A stretch of 64,000 nucleotides of DNA from Bacillus sp. SM2101 (GTDB lineage: Bacteria > Bacillota > Bacilli > Bacillales > SM2101). Below the pieces are notes generated by a model. That model was not told where the DNA came from and ran no database searches. It was given only the letters and a program-made list of their open reading frames with translations. Of this stretch, positions 8,531 through 19,013 are shown piece by piece. The stretch lies in assembly GCF_018588585.1 (NCBI RefSeq), contig NZ_JAEUFG010000011.1, forward strand, positions 1 to 64,000, in the 5' to 3' direction. Made by a program: the position numbers and the translations under genes. Each line of letters begins with the position of its first letter. The first letter of the stretch is position 1.

Positions 8531-10938
8531 AAATAGCAAGCGTAATTGTTGATGTTCCAGCACATCAAACTGACAAAACATTTGATTATGAAATCCCTGC
8601 TAAATGGACTGTGATTATTCAAGCAGGGATGAGAGTGATTGTTCCGTTCGGCTCAAGAAAGGTACAAGGTTTTGTAGTAGAAATAAAAAACCACTCAGAC
8701 TTTGATAAATTAAAGCCTATTCAAACAATATTAGACGTTACGCCAGTGTTGAATAATGAGTTACTTAATTTGGGGTCTTGGTTATCGAATTATGCACTTT
8801 GTTATACTATTTCAGCTTATCAAGCAATGCTCCCAGCAGCGTTGAGGGCAAAATATGACAAAGAAATAAAGTTGAGCTCGTCAGCAAGCTTAAAGGACTT
8901 ACCAAACCAATTACAACAATTGTTTAGCAGCAAACAGACAGTGCTATGGAAAGAACTTGAACAATCAGATATGTTGTATGATATTCAAAATGAAGTGCGG
9001 CAAGGTAATTTAGAAGTGATTTATCAAGTCAAAGATCGTGCCAAAATGAAAAAAAACAAAGTAATTAACTTGGGAATCTCTATTGATGAAATTGATCACA
9101 TTGTAGAGAGTTTACCAAAGCAAGCTGGTAAGCAAAAGGAAATACTCAGCTATTTTCGTGAACATTCTTCTGAGATCTCCAAAAAGGAGCTAGCTCAAAT
9201 GTTTGGGAACACTTCTGCTATTAAATCATTATTGGATAAAAGCTTCCTAATCGAGCGTGAAAAAGAAGTGTATCGAAATCCGTTTGAAGGTCGCGTATTT
9301 GAGAGAACTCATCCATTACCATTAACAAATGAACAACAGGAAGTCATTTCACCAATATTAAGTGATATTGAAAAAGAAATTCATAGTGTTTTTTTAATGT
9401 ACGGTGTAACGGGTAGTGGAAAAACTGAAGTATATTTGCAATCAATTGATGCAGTTCTTAAAAAAGGGAAAGAAGCAATCGTATTAGTTCCTGAAATATC
9501 ATTAACCCCTCAAATGGTAAAAAGGTTTAAAGGAAGATTTGGATCAAAAGTTGCTGTTATGCACAGTGGTTTAAGCACAGGGGAAAAATACGATGAATGG
9601 AGAAAAATACAAAGGAATGAAGTGAGCGTTGTAGTTGGAGCAAGGTCTGCGATCTTTGCACCATTTGATAATGTAGGAATTATCATTATTGATGAGGAAC
9701 ATGAAACGAGTTATAAACAAGAGGAAAACCCTAGGTATCATGCTCGAGATGTTGCAATTTATCGAGGTGAGTATCATAATTGTCCAGTTGTGCTTGGCAG
9801 TGCAACGCCGACGTTAGAATCATTCGCTAGAGCCAAAAAAGATGTGTATAAACTATTAACACTGTCTAAACGTATGAACGACCAACCATTGCCAACAGTA
9901 GATATCGTTGACATGCGAGAAGAGCTTAGGAGTGGGAATAGATCAATGTTCTCTACCCTATTATTTGAGAGATTAATGAATCGGATTGAAAAGGGAGAAC
10001 AAGCTGTGTTACTGCTGAACAAACGTGGCTATTCTTCTTTTGTCATGTGCCGTGATTGTGGTTTTGTCGTCCAATGTCCACATTGTGATATATCTCTCAC
10101 GTACCATAGAACTGAACATCAGCTGAAATGTCATTATTGTGGATACGAACAACAAGCTGTTAATGAATGTCCCGAATGTCAAAGTGATCATATACGTTTT
10201 TTTGGAACGGGTACACAAAAAGTCGAGGAAGAATTAACTAAAGTAATTCCGAATGCACGAGTAATTAGAATGGATGTTGATACAACGAGTCGTAAGGGTG
10301 CGCACGAGCGTTTATTAAATGACTTTGGTGAAGGGAAAGCAGATATTTTGTTAGGTACACAAATGATAGCTAAAGGGCTTGATTTCCCAAATGTTACATT
10401 GGTTGGTGTACTAACAGCAGATACAATACTTCATATTCCAGATTTTCGTTCATCTGAAAAGACTTTCCAATTATTAACCCAAGTGAGTGGTCGAGCAGGT
10501 CGACATGAATTACCAGGTGAAGTCGTTATTCAAACATACACACCTGAGCATTATAGTATTCAATTAGCAAGTGAACATAATTATGATATTTTTTATCAAA
10601 AGGAAATGGTTCTTAGAAAGCTTCATCAATACCCACCATTCTATTATCTTGCATTAATTACAGTTTCACATGCACAATTATTAAAAGTCGTAGATATAAC
10701 TGAAAAAATTACTGCATATTTAAGACAACAATTAAGTGACCGAACAATCATATATGGTCCTGTAGCATCACCGGTGGCGCGAGTAAATAATAGATATCGA
10801 TACCAATGCATGGTAAAATACAAAAATGAACCCAAACTAAGATTAGCTTTAAAGAAAATAATAGATAAATACCAAGCAGAGATGCTTAGAAATAACTTAT
10901 CTGTTGCTATTGATTTAAATCCACACATACTCATGTGA
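8527..10938 (+). CDS. priA: Primosomal replication restart helicase PriA
   Basis: A 3'-to-5' DNA helicase that recognises stalled forks and loads the primosome away from oriC. The 803 residues comprise an N-terminal DNA-binding region, the Walker A motif GVTGSGKTE near 293, the Walker B IIDEEHE near 387, a zinc-binding insert with paired cysteines (CRDCGF, CPHC, CHYCGY, CPEC, about 510-555) and helicase motif VI in QVSGRAGR near 656. ATG start overlapping the coaBC stop (ATGA) indicates translational coupling. In B. subtilis the next gene is def; here it is missing. Confidence 0.96.
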   Translation: MKIASVIVDVPAHQTDKTFDYEIPAKWTVIIQAGMRVIVPFGSRKVQGFVVEIKNHSDFDKLKPIQTILDVTPVLNNELLNLGSWLSNYALCYTISAYQAMLPAALRAKYDKEIKLSSSASLKDLPNQLQQLFSSKQTVLWKELEQSDMLYDIQNEVRQGNLEVIYQVKDRAKMKKNKVINLGISIDEIDHIVESLPKQAGKQKEILSYFREHSSEISKKELAQMFGNTSAIKSLLDKSFLIEREKEVYRNPFEGRVFERTHPLPLTNEQQEVISPILSDIEKEIHSVFLMYGVTGSGKTEVYLQSIDAVLKKGKEAIVLVPEISLTPQMVKRFKGRFGSKVAVMHSGLSTGEKYDEWRKIQRNEVSVVVGARSAIFAPFDNVGIIIIDEEHETSYKQEENPRYHARDVAIYRGEYHNCPVVLGSATPTLESFARAKKDVYKLLTLSKRMNDQPLPTVDIVDMREELRSGNRSMFSTLLFERLMNRIEKGEQAVLLLNKRGYSSFVMCRDCGFVVQCPHCDISLTYHRTEHQLKCHYCGYEQQAVNECPECQSDHIRFFGTGTQKVEEELTKVIPNARVIRMDVDTTSRKGAHERLLNDFGEGKADILLGTQMIAKGLDFPNVTLVGVLTADTILHIPDFRSSEKTFQLLTQVSGRAGRHELPGEVVIQTYTPEHYSIQLASEHNYDIFYQKEMVLRKLHQYPPFYYLALITVSHAQLLKVVDITEKITAYLRQQLSDRTIIYGPVASPVARVNNRYRYQCMVKYKNEPKLRLALKKIIDKYQAEMLRNNLSVAIDLNPHILM

Positions 10939-11058
10939 TTAAATACAGAAGAAATTTAAAGTTAACGTATGGACTAGTAAAGTAAGAACGTATAATGAAT
11001 GGTAATAGGTCATGAAATGGTTACGGACTTATTCATTCTATAGAAGGGCAGGATGAGC

Positions 11059-12018
11059 ATGACAAGAGTAGTATTTATGGGAACTCCAGATTTTTCTGTT
11101 CCCGTATTGCAACAATTAATTAATGATGGATACGACGTAATAGCAGTTGTAACACAACCAGATCGTCCGAAAGGAAGAAAGAGAGTTTTGACCCCACCCC
11201 CTGTGAAGGTGGAAGCTGAAAAGCATGGCATACCCATTTTACAACCAGAAAGGCTTAGTTTAAAAGATGAGTATGATAAGGTGCTCAGTTTACAACCAGA
11301 TTTAATTGTGACGGCAGCTTTCGGTCAACTTTTACCGATAGAAATACTAGAAACTCCTAAGTTTGGCTGTATTAATGTTCATGCTTCACTACTTCCTGAA
11401 CTTAGGGGTGGTGCACCAATCCATTATGCTATTATGGAAGGGAAAAAGAAGTCTGGGATTACGATCATGTATATGGAAAAGAAGCTTGATGCTGGAGACA
11501 TTATTACTCAAGTAGAGGTTCCAATAGCAGAAACTGATCATGTGGGTACATTACATGATAAGTTAAGTGTTGCTGGTGCTAAGCTATTATCAGAAACAGT
11601 TCCTTTGTTACTAAACAATGAGATTAAAGCAACAAAACAACATGAAGACGAAGTTACTTTTGCTTATAATATTAAGCGTGAACAAGAAAAAATAGATTGG
11701 TCTAGACCTGGAGATGCAATTTATAATCAGATTCGTGGCCTTCACCCATGGCCTGTAGCATATACAATGCTAGATGGACAGGTAATGAAAGTTTGGTGGG
11801 GAGAAAAGTTGAGTACACATAATGATCACGTAGCTGGAACAATCACCTCTATTGAACAGGATGGTTTTATCGTATCCACTGGCGATGATACTAGTATAAA
11901 AATTACTGAGCTACAGCCAGCAGGCAAGAAGCGCATGACTGCTGAAGAATATTTACGTGGCATGGGTTCTTCATTGCAAGTTGGTGTACAATTAGGAGAA
12001 GGACATGAAAAAAAGTAA
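11059..12018 (+). CDS. fmt: Methionyl-tRNA formyltransferase
   Basis: Transfers a formyl group from 10-formyl-THF to Met-tRNAfMet for translation initiation. The formyltransferase fold begins [14 protein letters not shown]; catalytic segments [17 protein letters not shown] and KKLDAGDI are present, and the C-terminal tRNA-binding domain includes [12 protein letters not shown] used ATG 11059 (MTRVVF) because AAGGG lies about 10 nt upstream and family members usually start there; ATG 11053, two codons earlier, is equally open but only 4 nt from that site. The end overlaps rsmB by 14 nt. No peptide deformylase gene precedes it, although formylation requires one somewhere in the genome. Confidence 0.95.
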   Translation: MTRVVFMGTPDFSVPVLQQLINDGYDVIAVVTQPDRPKGRKRVLTPPPVKVEAEKHGIPILQPERLSLKDEYDKVLSLQPDLIVTAAFGQLLPIEILETPKFGCINVHASLLPELRGGAPIHYAIMEGKKKSGITIMYMEKKLDAGDIITQVEVPIAETDHVGTLHDKLSVAGAKLLSETVPLLLNNEIKATKQHEDEVTFAYNIKREQEKIDWSRPGDAIYNQIRGLHPWPVAYTMLDGQVMKVWWGEKLSTHNDHVAGTITSIEQDGFIVSTGDDTSIKITELQPAGKKRMTAEEYLRGMGSSLQVGVQLGEGHEKK

Positions 12019-13348
12019 TGTAAGAAATGTTGCACTTGATATACTACTTTCTATAGAAAAAAATCAATCGTATAGCAATATTTTATTAAATCGTATGATA
12101 GAAAAAAATCACCTAAATAGCAAAGATATCGGTCTTCTTACAGAAATAGTTTACGGGACGATTCAACGAAAAATGACGCTGGATTATTTTTTACGTCCGT
12201 TTACACAATCTAAACGTAAGATAGAAAAGTGGGTATACATCCTTTTAAGAATGTCTGCTTATCAAATGGTATACCTTGACCGTGTCCCTGACCGCGCGAT
12301 CATTTTTGAAGCAGTAGAAATTGCCAAGCAACGGGGGCATAAAGGTATTTCTTCAATGGTAAACGGGGTTTTAAGAGCATTTCAACGGGAAGGAGCTCCT
12401 TCCTTCGCAGAAATTACGGATCCTTATGAGCGTCTAGCTATTGAAACGAGTCACCCTAAATGGCTCATCAAACGCTGGGTTGACCAATTAGGTTATGAAG
12501 CTACTAAACAAATGTGTGAAGTAAATTTGATGCCTCCAGTTCAAACTGTTAGAGTGAATACGAATAAGTTGACGAAAGACGAGCTGTTAGCCCATCTAAA
12601 TAATGAAGGATATGATGTTGTACAAGGTGATCTGTCAGACGATGCAATAAAAAGTATGAAAGGAAATCTTGCGAAAACAACAGCCTTCCAAGAAGGTTTG
12701 TTCACCGTCCAAGATGAAAGCTCTATGCTTGTAGCTAAATCTTTAAATGTAAAGGAGCAGAACACTATTCTTGATGCGTGTAGTGCGCCAGGGGGGAAGG
12801 CTACACATATAGCGGAACTATTAAAAAATACAGGACGAGTTGTGTCCATTGATCTTCATAAACATAAGGTGAAGCTTGTTCAAGAGCAGATAGATAGGTT
12901 AGAGCTGTCAAATGTTGAAACAAATGTGCTTGATAGCAGAGAAGTTCAGCAATATTATGCGCAAGAAAGCTTTGATAGAATTCTTGTTGATGCACCTTGT
13001 TCGGGGCTAGGAGTTGTTAGAAGAAAACCGGACATCAAGTATGCCAAGACAGAGGAAGATGTATTGAAGTTAGCGGAAATCCAAATGAGTATTTTAAAAG
13101 CTGTAGCACCTTTATTAAAAAAAGATGGGATATTGGTATATAGTACATGTACAATAGATAAAGCTGAAAATAGCGATGTCATCAATAAGTTCTTACTAGA
13201 ACATGAAGATTATGAACAGGATTTAACAATTAATGAGAGGCTCCCAGAAAATGTACGTCCATATGTTCAAAATGGACAGCTTCAGCTTTTGCCTCATTAT
13301 TTTAAAACAGATGGTTTTTATATAGCATGTTTAAGAAAGCGGGTGTAA
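12005..13348 (+). CDS. rsmB: 16S rRNA m5C967 methyltransferase RsmB
   Basis: SAM-dependent methyltransferase modifying C967 (E. coli numbering) of 16S rRNA. An N-terminal NusB-like RNA-binding domain (about 1-130) precedes the Rossmann methyltransferase domain, which has [17 protein letters not shown], the PC motif [15 protein letters not shown] and the catalytic-Cys motif YSTCTI near 380. 447 residues, normal length. AGGAG lies just upstream of the ATG, inside the end of fmt, which it overlaps. rlmN follows 5 nt after the stop. Confidence 0.95.
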   Translation: MKKSNVRNVALDILLSIEKNQSYSNILLNRMIEKNHLNSKDIGLLTEIVYGTIQRKMTLDYFLRPFTQSKRKIEKWVYILLRMSAYQMVYLDRVPDRAIIFEAVEIAKQRGHKGISSMVNGVLRAFQREGAPSFAEITDPYERLAIETSHPKWLIKRWVDQLGYEATKQMCEVNLMPPVQTVRVNTNKLTKDELLAHLNNEGYDVVQGDLSDDAIKSMKGNLAKTTAFQEGLFTVQDESSMLVAKSLNVKEQNTILDACSAPGGKATHIAELLKNTGRVVSIDLHKHKVKLVQEQIDRLELSNVETNVLDSREVQQYYAQESFDRILVDAPCSGLGVVRRKPDIKYAKTEEDVLKLAEIQMSILKAVAPLLKKDGILVYSTCTIDKAENSDVINKFLLEHEDYEQDLTINERLPENVRPYVQNGQLQLLPHYFKTDGFYIACLRKRV

Positions 13349-13353
13349 TGTAA

Positions 13354-14451
13354 ATGGAAGATACAACAAAAACAGAACAAAAGAACAATACAACTAATGA
13401 TGTGATTAAACCTTCTATTTACTCGTTGAAATTAGAAGAATTACAAAGCTGGCTCAAGTCGAATGGTGAAAAGTCTTATAGAGCTAAACAGGTTTTTGAA
13501 TGGCTTTATATAAAAAGGGTTGATTCATTCGATGATATGACCAACTTATCAAAAAGTTTGAGAGAATTATTGGTGCAACATTTTTCGATCACTACTCTAA
13601 AAACGATTATTCAACAAACATCATCGGATGGAACGATGAAGTTTTTATTCGAATTGTATGATGGTTACTCAATAGAAACCGTGTTAATGACGCATAATTA
13701 TGGAAATTCTGTTTGTGTAACTACACAGGTTGGATGTCGAATAGGTTGCACATTTTGTGCATCAACTTTAGGTGGTCTAAAACGAAATCTTACTGCCGGC
13801 GAAATCGTTGCACAAGTTGTAACAGTTCAAAAGGCGTTAGATGAATTAAATGAACGTGTCAGTCATGTTGTGATAATGGGTATTGGTGAACCATTTGATA
13901 ATTATGATCAAATGCTATCCTTTCTAAAAATTATCAATGATGATGCAGGTTTAAACATAGGTGCGAGACACATTACGGTTTCAACGAGTGGTATTATTCC
14001 TAAAATTTATCAATTTGCAGATGAGAACATGCAAATTAATTTTGCTATATCACTACATGCACCAAATTCAGATATAAGAAGTAATTTAATGCCTATTAAT
14101 AGGGCTTATAAATTGCCAGAATTAATGGATGCGGTACGTTATTATATTGACAAAACGGGAAGGCGCGTATCATTTGAATATGGTTTGTTTGGTGGGGTCA
14201 ATGATCAAGTTGAACACGCAGAAGAGTTGGCCAAGCTGATAAAAGGAATTAACTGTCATGTGAACTTAATTCCAGTTAACTATGTGCCAGAACGCGATTA
14301 TGTACGCACACCGAAAAACCAAATATTTGCTTTTGAGAAAACGTTGAAGAAACGTGGAATCAATGTAACGATCAGACGTGAACATGGACATGATATCGAT
14401 GCAGCCTGTGGTCAATTACGTGCAAAGGAACGTAAAGAGGAGACGAGGTGA
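13354..14451 (+). CDS. rlmN: Dual-specificity 23S rRNA/tRNA m2A methyltransferase RlmN
   Basis: Radical-SAM enzyme forming 2-methyladenosine at 23S rRNA A2503 and tRNA A37. The [4Fe-4S]-binding CRIGCTFC lies near 128-135, [10 protein letters not shown] follows, and a conserved Cys occurs in AACGQLR near the C terminus (about 353); two cysteines are known to be needed for the methyl transfer. The N terminus carries a hydrophilic extension of about 20 residues ([12 protein letters not shown]) before the conserved part. Its stop overlaps the prpC start. Confidence 0.95.
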   Translation: MEDTTKTEQKNNTTNDVIKPSIYSLKLEELQSWLKSNGEKSYRAKQVFEWLYIKRVDSFDDMTNLSKSLRELLVQHFSITTLKTIIQQTSSDGTMKFLFELYDGYSIETVLMTHNYGNSVCVTTQVGCRIGCTFCASTLGGLKRNLTAGEIVAQVVTVQKALDELNERVSHVVIMGIGEPFDNYDQMLSFLKIINDDAGLNIGARHITVSTSGIIPKIYQFADENMQINFAISLHAPNSDIRSNLMPINRAYKLPELMDAVRYYIDKTGRRVSFEYGLFGGVNDQVEHAEELAKLIKGINCHVNLIPVNYVPERDYVRTPKNQIFAFEKTLKKRGINVTIRREHGHDIDAACGQLRAKERKEETR

Positions 14452-15206
14452 ACGTTGTGAATTCAGCATTTCTCACAGACAAGGGGAAAGTTCGTCCTCA
14501 TAACGAGGATAATGGTGGGATATTCAAAAATCAACATGGAGATCTTCTTGTAATCGTAGCAGACGGTATGGGAGGTCACAGAGCAGGTGATGTTGCTAGT
14601 GAAATGACGAGTAATCAATTACGAGATTTTTGGGAGAACAATGAACGTATCAACACACCAGAAGAAGCTGAGAAGTGGATGATGGAGCATGTCGTGAAAG
14701 TGAACGAAGCTCTGTTTAAACATGCTCATGACAATCCTCACTGTAATGGAATGGGTACAACTTTAGTCGTAGCATTATGCACATCTAACTTTACAACAGT
14801 TGGGCATATTGGTGATAGTCGTTGTTACCTTCTAAATGATACGGGCTTTTCTCAGCTTACAGAAGACCATTCTTTAGTTAACGAATTGGTCCGTTCAGGT
14901 CAAATCACCAAAGAAGACGCAGAACATCATCCAAGAAAAAATGTTTTACTTAGAGCGTTAGGAACTGAGGAGGATATCAAACTCGACATAAAGACCATTA
15001 TTTTAGAAGAGGATGATATACTCCTATTATGCTCCGATGGACTATCTAATAAAATATCAGAAGATGAATTTACCTCGACATTACAGTCTGACCTTTCGTT
15101 AAGTGAGAAAGCTCATGCATTCATCGATCTTGCTAACGAGCATGGGGGCGAGGACAATATAACGCTTTCGATCATCGAATATACATCGGAATATGAGAGC
15201 AGGTGA
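14448..15206 (+). CDS. prpC: PP2C-type protein serine/threonine phosphatase PrpC (Stp)
   Basis: Mn2+-dependent phosphatase that reverses PrkC phosphorylation of targets such as elongation factors and cell-wall proteins. Metal-binding motifs are visible: RPHNEDN near 17, VADGMGGH near 37, HIGDSRCY near 122, LCSDGL near 193 and GGEDNIT near 233. GTG at 14448 overlaps the rlmN stop and has GAGGAG 5 nt upstream. A second GTG at 14457 would give an N terminus the same length as that recalled for B. subtilis PrpC, so either may be used. It is followed by prkC after 6 nt, the usual phosphatase-kinase pair. Confidence 0.95.
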   Translation: MNVVNSAFLTDKGKVRPHNEDNGGIFKNQHGDLLVIVADGMGGHRAGDVASEMTSNQLRDFWENNERINTPEEAEKWMMEHVVKVNEALFKHAHDNPHCNGMGTTLVVALCTSNFTTVGHIGDSRCYLLNDTGFSQLTEDHSLVNELVRSGQITKEDAEHHPRKNVLLRALGTEEDIKLDIKTIILEEDDILLLCSDGLSNKISEDEFTSTLQSDLSLSEKAHAFIDLANEHGGEDNITLSIIEYTSEYESR

Positions 15207-15212
15207 TCTAAA

Positions 15213-17195
15213 ATGTTAATTGGAAAACGTCTAAATGATAGATATGATCTTGTTGAGGTGGTCGGTGGAGGGGGAATGGCTAACGTTTACCTTGCCAAAG
15301 ATATGATTCTTGACAGGGAGGTTGCCATCAAAGTTTTGCGCTTAGATTTTTCTCATGATGAGGATTTCATAAGACGCTTTCGACGAGAAGCCCAAGCTGC
15401 AACGAGCTTATCCCACCCTAATATAGTGACGATTTATGATGTGGGAGAAGAGGATAATATTTATTACATTGTTATGGAGTATGTACGTGGAAAAACATTG
15501 AAGCAATATATTCAAGCATACGCTCCTTTGTCAGTGCAGGAAACTTTAAATATTATGGAACAATTGACATCAGCAATTTCTCACGCTCACCAAAACCAAA
15601 TCGTTCACCGAGACATTAAACCACAAAATATATTAGTTAACAATAACGGAACAGTGAAAATTACGGACTTCGGTATAGCAATGGCATTAAGCTCAACTAC
15701 GATTACACATACTAATTCTGTATTAGGTTCTGTTCATTATTTATCTCCTGAACAAGCGCGTGGTGGTTTGGCGAATAAAAAATCTGATATCTATTCATTA
15801 GGTATTGTCATGTTTGAATTGTTGACCGGAGAAATACCATTCTCTGGCGAGTCTGTAGTGTCTATCGCACTAAAACATTTACAATCAGAAACACCATCAC
15901 CAAAAAGGTGGAATCCGGACATCCCTCAAAGTGTAGAAAATATTATTTTAAAATCTACTGCAAAAGATACATTGCATAGGTATGATTCTGTAGACAACAT
16001 GGAAGCTGATATAAGATCAGCTCTTGATCCGCAGAAAATGACAGAAGAAAAATTTACACTGCCTGTTGAAGATGATGAGGTTACGAAAGCGATTCCGGTG
16101 TTAACTAACGAGAAGTTGTTAGCTAATGAAAAAACAAAGGTACAAGAGCCACAACAGCCATCATCTGAGGAAACAAAACAACTTAAAAAAAACAAGCGAA
16201 AAAGACTTCCTATGATTATTACTACGACGTTTTTTATGTTAGTCATTGCGGCGGTCTTAGCTGTGACCCTTATTCCTTCTTTATTAACACCAGATGATGT
16301 TGCAGTACCCGACGTTAAAAATATGGAGTACGATGAAGCTGTAAAAAAGCTTGAAGCATTAGATCTTGTTATTACAAAAACAATAGATCAAACAAGTGAT
16401 GAAGTCATTGAAAGCCTTGTTATTAAGACTGATCCTGAAGACGGTGCTATGGTAAAACCTGGTGCAGGAATAAATATTTATAGAAGCAGTGGGAAAGAAA
16501 AATTTGAGTTTGGTGATTATATAGGGGACGATTACAACAGAACAAAAGACCAATTGCAAGAAAAACATAATTTTACAGATGTTACTAAAAGGGAACAGTC
16601 AAGTGATGAATATGATGCTGGAATAATCATTGATCAATCCCCAGATCCGGATTCCCTTGTCATACCTGATGAGCAGGAAGTAATTTTTACTGTCAGTAAG
16701 GGACCCGAAAAAATAATATTGAAGGATTTGACTCTAAGATCACAAAAAGGAGTCAACGACTATGCTGAAGAAACAGGTTTAAATATTAAAATAGAAGATG
16801 AATTTGATGATGAAGTCGCAAAAGGTTTGGTTTTTAAACAATCACCACAAGAAGGTACAGAGTTAGATAAAGGTGCTGAAGTGATAGTTTATTTATCAAA
16901 GGGCAAAGAGGAAGAACCAGAAGAACCAGAAGAGACCATAAAGACGCTTGAACAAACTTTTATAATACCTTTTGAGCCTAAATATGACGGAGATACATTT
17001 AATGAAATCGTTATTTATATTGACGATGCGGAAAGATATATAAATGAGGTATACGATAAATTCGATATAACTGAAACGATTGATAAAAAAATTGAGTTTA
17101 TTATAGAGAAAGGCGGCAAAGCAGAATATAAAATTTTGCGTGATAAAATAATTCTTTATGAAGAAACGATTCGATACAAAGATATTCAAGACTAG
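15213..17195 (+). CDS. prkC: PASTA-domain serine/threonine kinase PrkC
   Basis: Membrane-anchored Hanks-type kinase. In B. subtilis it senses muropeptides and lipid II, promotes spore germination and tunes growth. The kinase domain (1-270) has VGGGGMANVY, catalytic Lys40 in VAIK, HRDIKPQN near 132 and DFGIA. A juxtamembrane linker rich in Lys/Glu leads to one transmembrane helix (about 334-354), followed by three extracellular PASTA repeats (about 358-565) and a C-terminal domain of about 90 residues. 660 residues is family-typical. Cotranscribed with prpC and rsgA. Confidence 0.96.
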   Translation: MLIGKRLNDRYDLVEVVGGGGMANVYLAKDMILDREVAIKVLRLDFSHDEDFIRRFRREAQAATSLSHPNIVTIYDVGEEDNIYYIVMEYVRGKTLKQYIQAYAPLSVQETLNIMEQLTSAISHAHQNQIVHRDIKPQNILVNNNGTVKITDFGIAMALSSTTITHTNSVLGSVHYLSPEQARGGLANKKSDIYSLGIVMFELLTGEIPFSGESVVSIALKHLQSETPSPKRWNPDIPQSVENIILKSTAKDTLHRYDSVDNMEADIRSALDPQKMTEEKFTLPVEDDEVTKAIPVLTNEKLLANEKTKVQEPQQPSSEETKQLKKNKRKRLPMIITTTFFMLVIAAVLAVTLIPSLLTPDDVAVPDVKNMEYDEAVKKLEALDLVITKTIDQTSDEVIESLVIKTDPEDGAMVKPGAGINIYRSSGKEKFEFGDYIGDDYNRTKDQLQEKHNFTDVTKREQSSDEYDAGIIIDQSPDPDSLVIPDEQEVIFTVSKGPEKIILKDLTLRSQKGVNDYAEETGLNIKIEDEFDDEVAKGLVFKQSPQEGTELDKGAEVIVYLSKGKEEEPEEPEETIKTLEQTFIIPFEPKYDGDTFNEIVIYIDDAERYINEVYDKFDITETIDKKIEFIIEKGGKAEYKILRDKIILYEETIRYKDIQD

Positions 17196-17212
17196 ATAGT
17201 AGGAGTGAGTCA

Positions 17213-18094
17213 ATGCTAGAAGGTAAAATCATCAAAGCTTTGAGTGGATTTTATTACGTGTATAACGATGGACAAACGGTTCAATGTCGAGGTAGAGGTG
17301 TATTTCGAAAAAAAAATATTACACCACTAGTTGGTGATCAAGTTGTCTATCAAGCAGATAATGATCAAGAAGGATATATATTGGACATTAAGGAACGGAA
17401 AAATGAATTAAACCGTCCGCCAATTGCTAATGTTGATCAGGCAATCTTAGTATTTTCTGCATTTGAGCCTGCTTTTAGCACAGCATTACTAGATCGTTTT
17501 TTAGTATTGATAGAGTCAAAGAATATTGAGCCGCTTATTTGTATAAGTAAAATTGATTTAGCCAGTGAGACATTGATTCAAGAAATTCACCAATATGCTG
17601 ATGATTATCGCCAAATTGGATATGAAGTAGTTTTGACATCGTCGATTACAACGGAAGGTATTCAAAAGCTCACACCTTTCTTGAATAACCATATTTCTGT
17701 TTTTGCAGGCCAATCTGGTGTTGGGAAATCTTCATTACTCAATGCACTCAGGCCAGAGTTGGAATTAAAGACAGACGATATTTCTTCACATCTAGGGAGA
17801 GGAAAACATACGACACGTCATGTGGAGTTATTATCCATCGGTAATGGGTTAGTCGCCGATACCCCAGGATTTAGTTCTTTGGATTTTACCGATATTGAAG
17901 CGAATGAGCTTTCTTATTGTTTCCCCGAGATGAGCGACATAAGTTCACGTTGTAAATTTCGGGGATGCACTCATGTATCGGAACCTAAGTGTGCTGTAAA
18001 AGATGCTGTAAAATCCGGTACTATAGCTTCTTATCGATATGATCACTATATTCATTTTTTACAAGAAATTAATGATAGAAAGCCGAGGTATTAA
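17213..18094 (+). CDS. rsgA: Ribosome small-subunit biogenesis GTPase RsgA
   Basis: Circularly permuted GTPase that checks late 30S assembly; called CpgA/YloQ in B. subtilis and a PrkC substrate there. The N-terminal OB domain is followed by G motifs in permuted order: G4-like SKIDLA near 118, then the P-loop GQSGVGKSS near 165, then DTPGF near 216. A C-terminal zinc knuckle follows (CKFRGCTHVSEPKC). AGGAGTGAG precedes the ATG. Location directly after prkC matches the B. subtilis operon; rpe starts 3 nt after its stop. Confidence 0.95.
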   Translation: MLEGKIIKALSGFYYVYNDGQTVQCRGRGVFRKKNITPLVGDQVVYQADNDQEGYILDIKERKNELNRPPIANVDQAILVFSAFEPAFSTALLDRFLVLIESKNIEPLICISKIDLASETLIQEIHQYADDYRQIGYEVVLTSSITTEGIQKLTPFLNNHISVFAGQSGVGKSSLLNALRPELELKTDDISSHLGRGKHTTRHVELLSIGNGLVADTPGFSSLDFTDIEANELSYCFPEMSDISSRCKFRGCTHVSEPKCAVKDAVKSGTIASYRYDHYIHFLQEINDRKPRY

Positions 18095-18097
18095 TAT

Positions 18098-18748
18098 ATG
18101 ATAAAGGTAGCACCTTCAGTATTAGCAGCAGATTTTTCACGATTAGCGGATGAAATAACAGATGTGGTTGAAGGAGGCGCTGATTATATTCATATTGATG
18201 TGATGGATGGGCATTTTGTCCCAAACATTACAATAGGCCCTCTAATCGTTGATGCGATTCGTCCAATTACAAATATACCGCTAGATGTTCATCTAATGAT
18301 TGAGAATCCAGATACATACATTCCATTGTTCGCAAAGGCAGGAGCTGATATTATTTCAGTTCACGTAGAAGCATGTCCTCATTTGCATAGGACCATTCAC
18401 CTTATTAAAGAACACGGCGTGAAGGCTGGTGTAGTCCTTAATCCATCAACTCCAGTTGAATCAATTCAACATATTCTAGAAGATATTGATTTAGTATTAC
18501 TAATGACAGTGAACCCAGGTTTTGGAGGTCAACAATTTATACGTTCAGTTGTTCCGAAAATAGAAGCAGTATCAAAGATGATACAAGATAAAAGGTTACA
18601 AGTTGAAATTGAGGTTGACGGTGGTGTAAATGTTGAAACAGCCCCAATATGCGTAGAAGCAGGAGCAAATGTCTTAGTGGCTGGATCTGCAGTGTATAAT
18701 AAACAAAATCGTAAAGAGGCTATTGAGAGTATCCGAGGGATAAACTAA
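18098..18748 (+). CDS. rpe: Ribulose-phosphate 3-epimerase
   Basis: TIM-barrel metalloenzyme interconverting ribulose-5-phosphate and xylulose-5-phosphate in the pentose phosphate pathway. Signature segments are VAPSVLAADF, HIDVMDGHFVPN with metal ligands, MTVNPGFGGQ and EVDGGVN. 216 residues, normal length. It starts 3 nt after rsgA and ends the prpC-prkC-rsgA-rpe transcription unit before a strong terminator. Confidence 0.95.
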   Translation: MIKVAPSVLAADFSRLADEITDVVEGGADYIHIDVMDGHFVPNITIGPLIVDAIRPITNIPLDVHLMIENPDTYIPLFAKAGADIISVHVEACPHLHRTIHLIKEHGVKAGVVLNPSTPVESIQHILEDIDLVLLMTVNPGFGGQQFIRSVVPKIEAVSKMIQDKRLQVEIEVDGGVNVETAPICVEAGANVLVAGSAVYNKQNRKEAIESIRGIN

Positions 18749-18780
18749 ACTCTCTTATTGGTAGCTTACATACGAACTTG

Positions 18781-18810
18781 AAAGGATATCTTTGGTGATA
18801 TCCTTTTTTT
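18781..18810 (+). terminator. Rho-independent terminator after rpe
   Basis: AAAGGATATC pairs with GATATCCTTT around a 6-nt loop, and the T-tract continues for a few bases. It closes the rlmN-to-rpe unit. Confidence 0.9.
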
Positions 18811-18814
18811 ACGT

Positions 18815-18976
18815 AGGCTACGGAATTCTGCGAGTTATCCTAAAAACATAAACACATTTTCAGATCAATTTCGTGGTACTCTTTCTTCGATAAAACAATG
18901 GTAATCGAATAAACAACAATAGATAGCTAAAATAATGTTGTAACAATAGTAACAAAGTTTATTAAAAGAGCTTTTA
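18815..18976 (-). repeat. MITE-like repeat, diverged copy (minus orientation)
   Basis: Recognisable by TTTCGTGGTACTCTTTC (core), TAAAACAATGGTAATC and the right end AACAATAGTAACAAAGTTTA followed by AAAAGAGC. It fills most of the gap between the rpe terminator and thiN. Confidence 0.55.
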
Positions 18977-19013
18977 CAAATATAACGTAATATAAAGATA
19001 GGTGATGGTAGGA

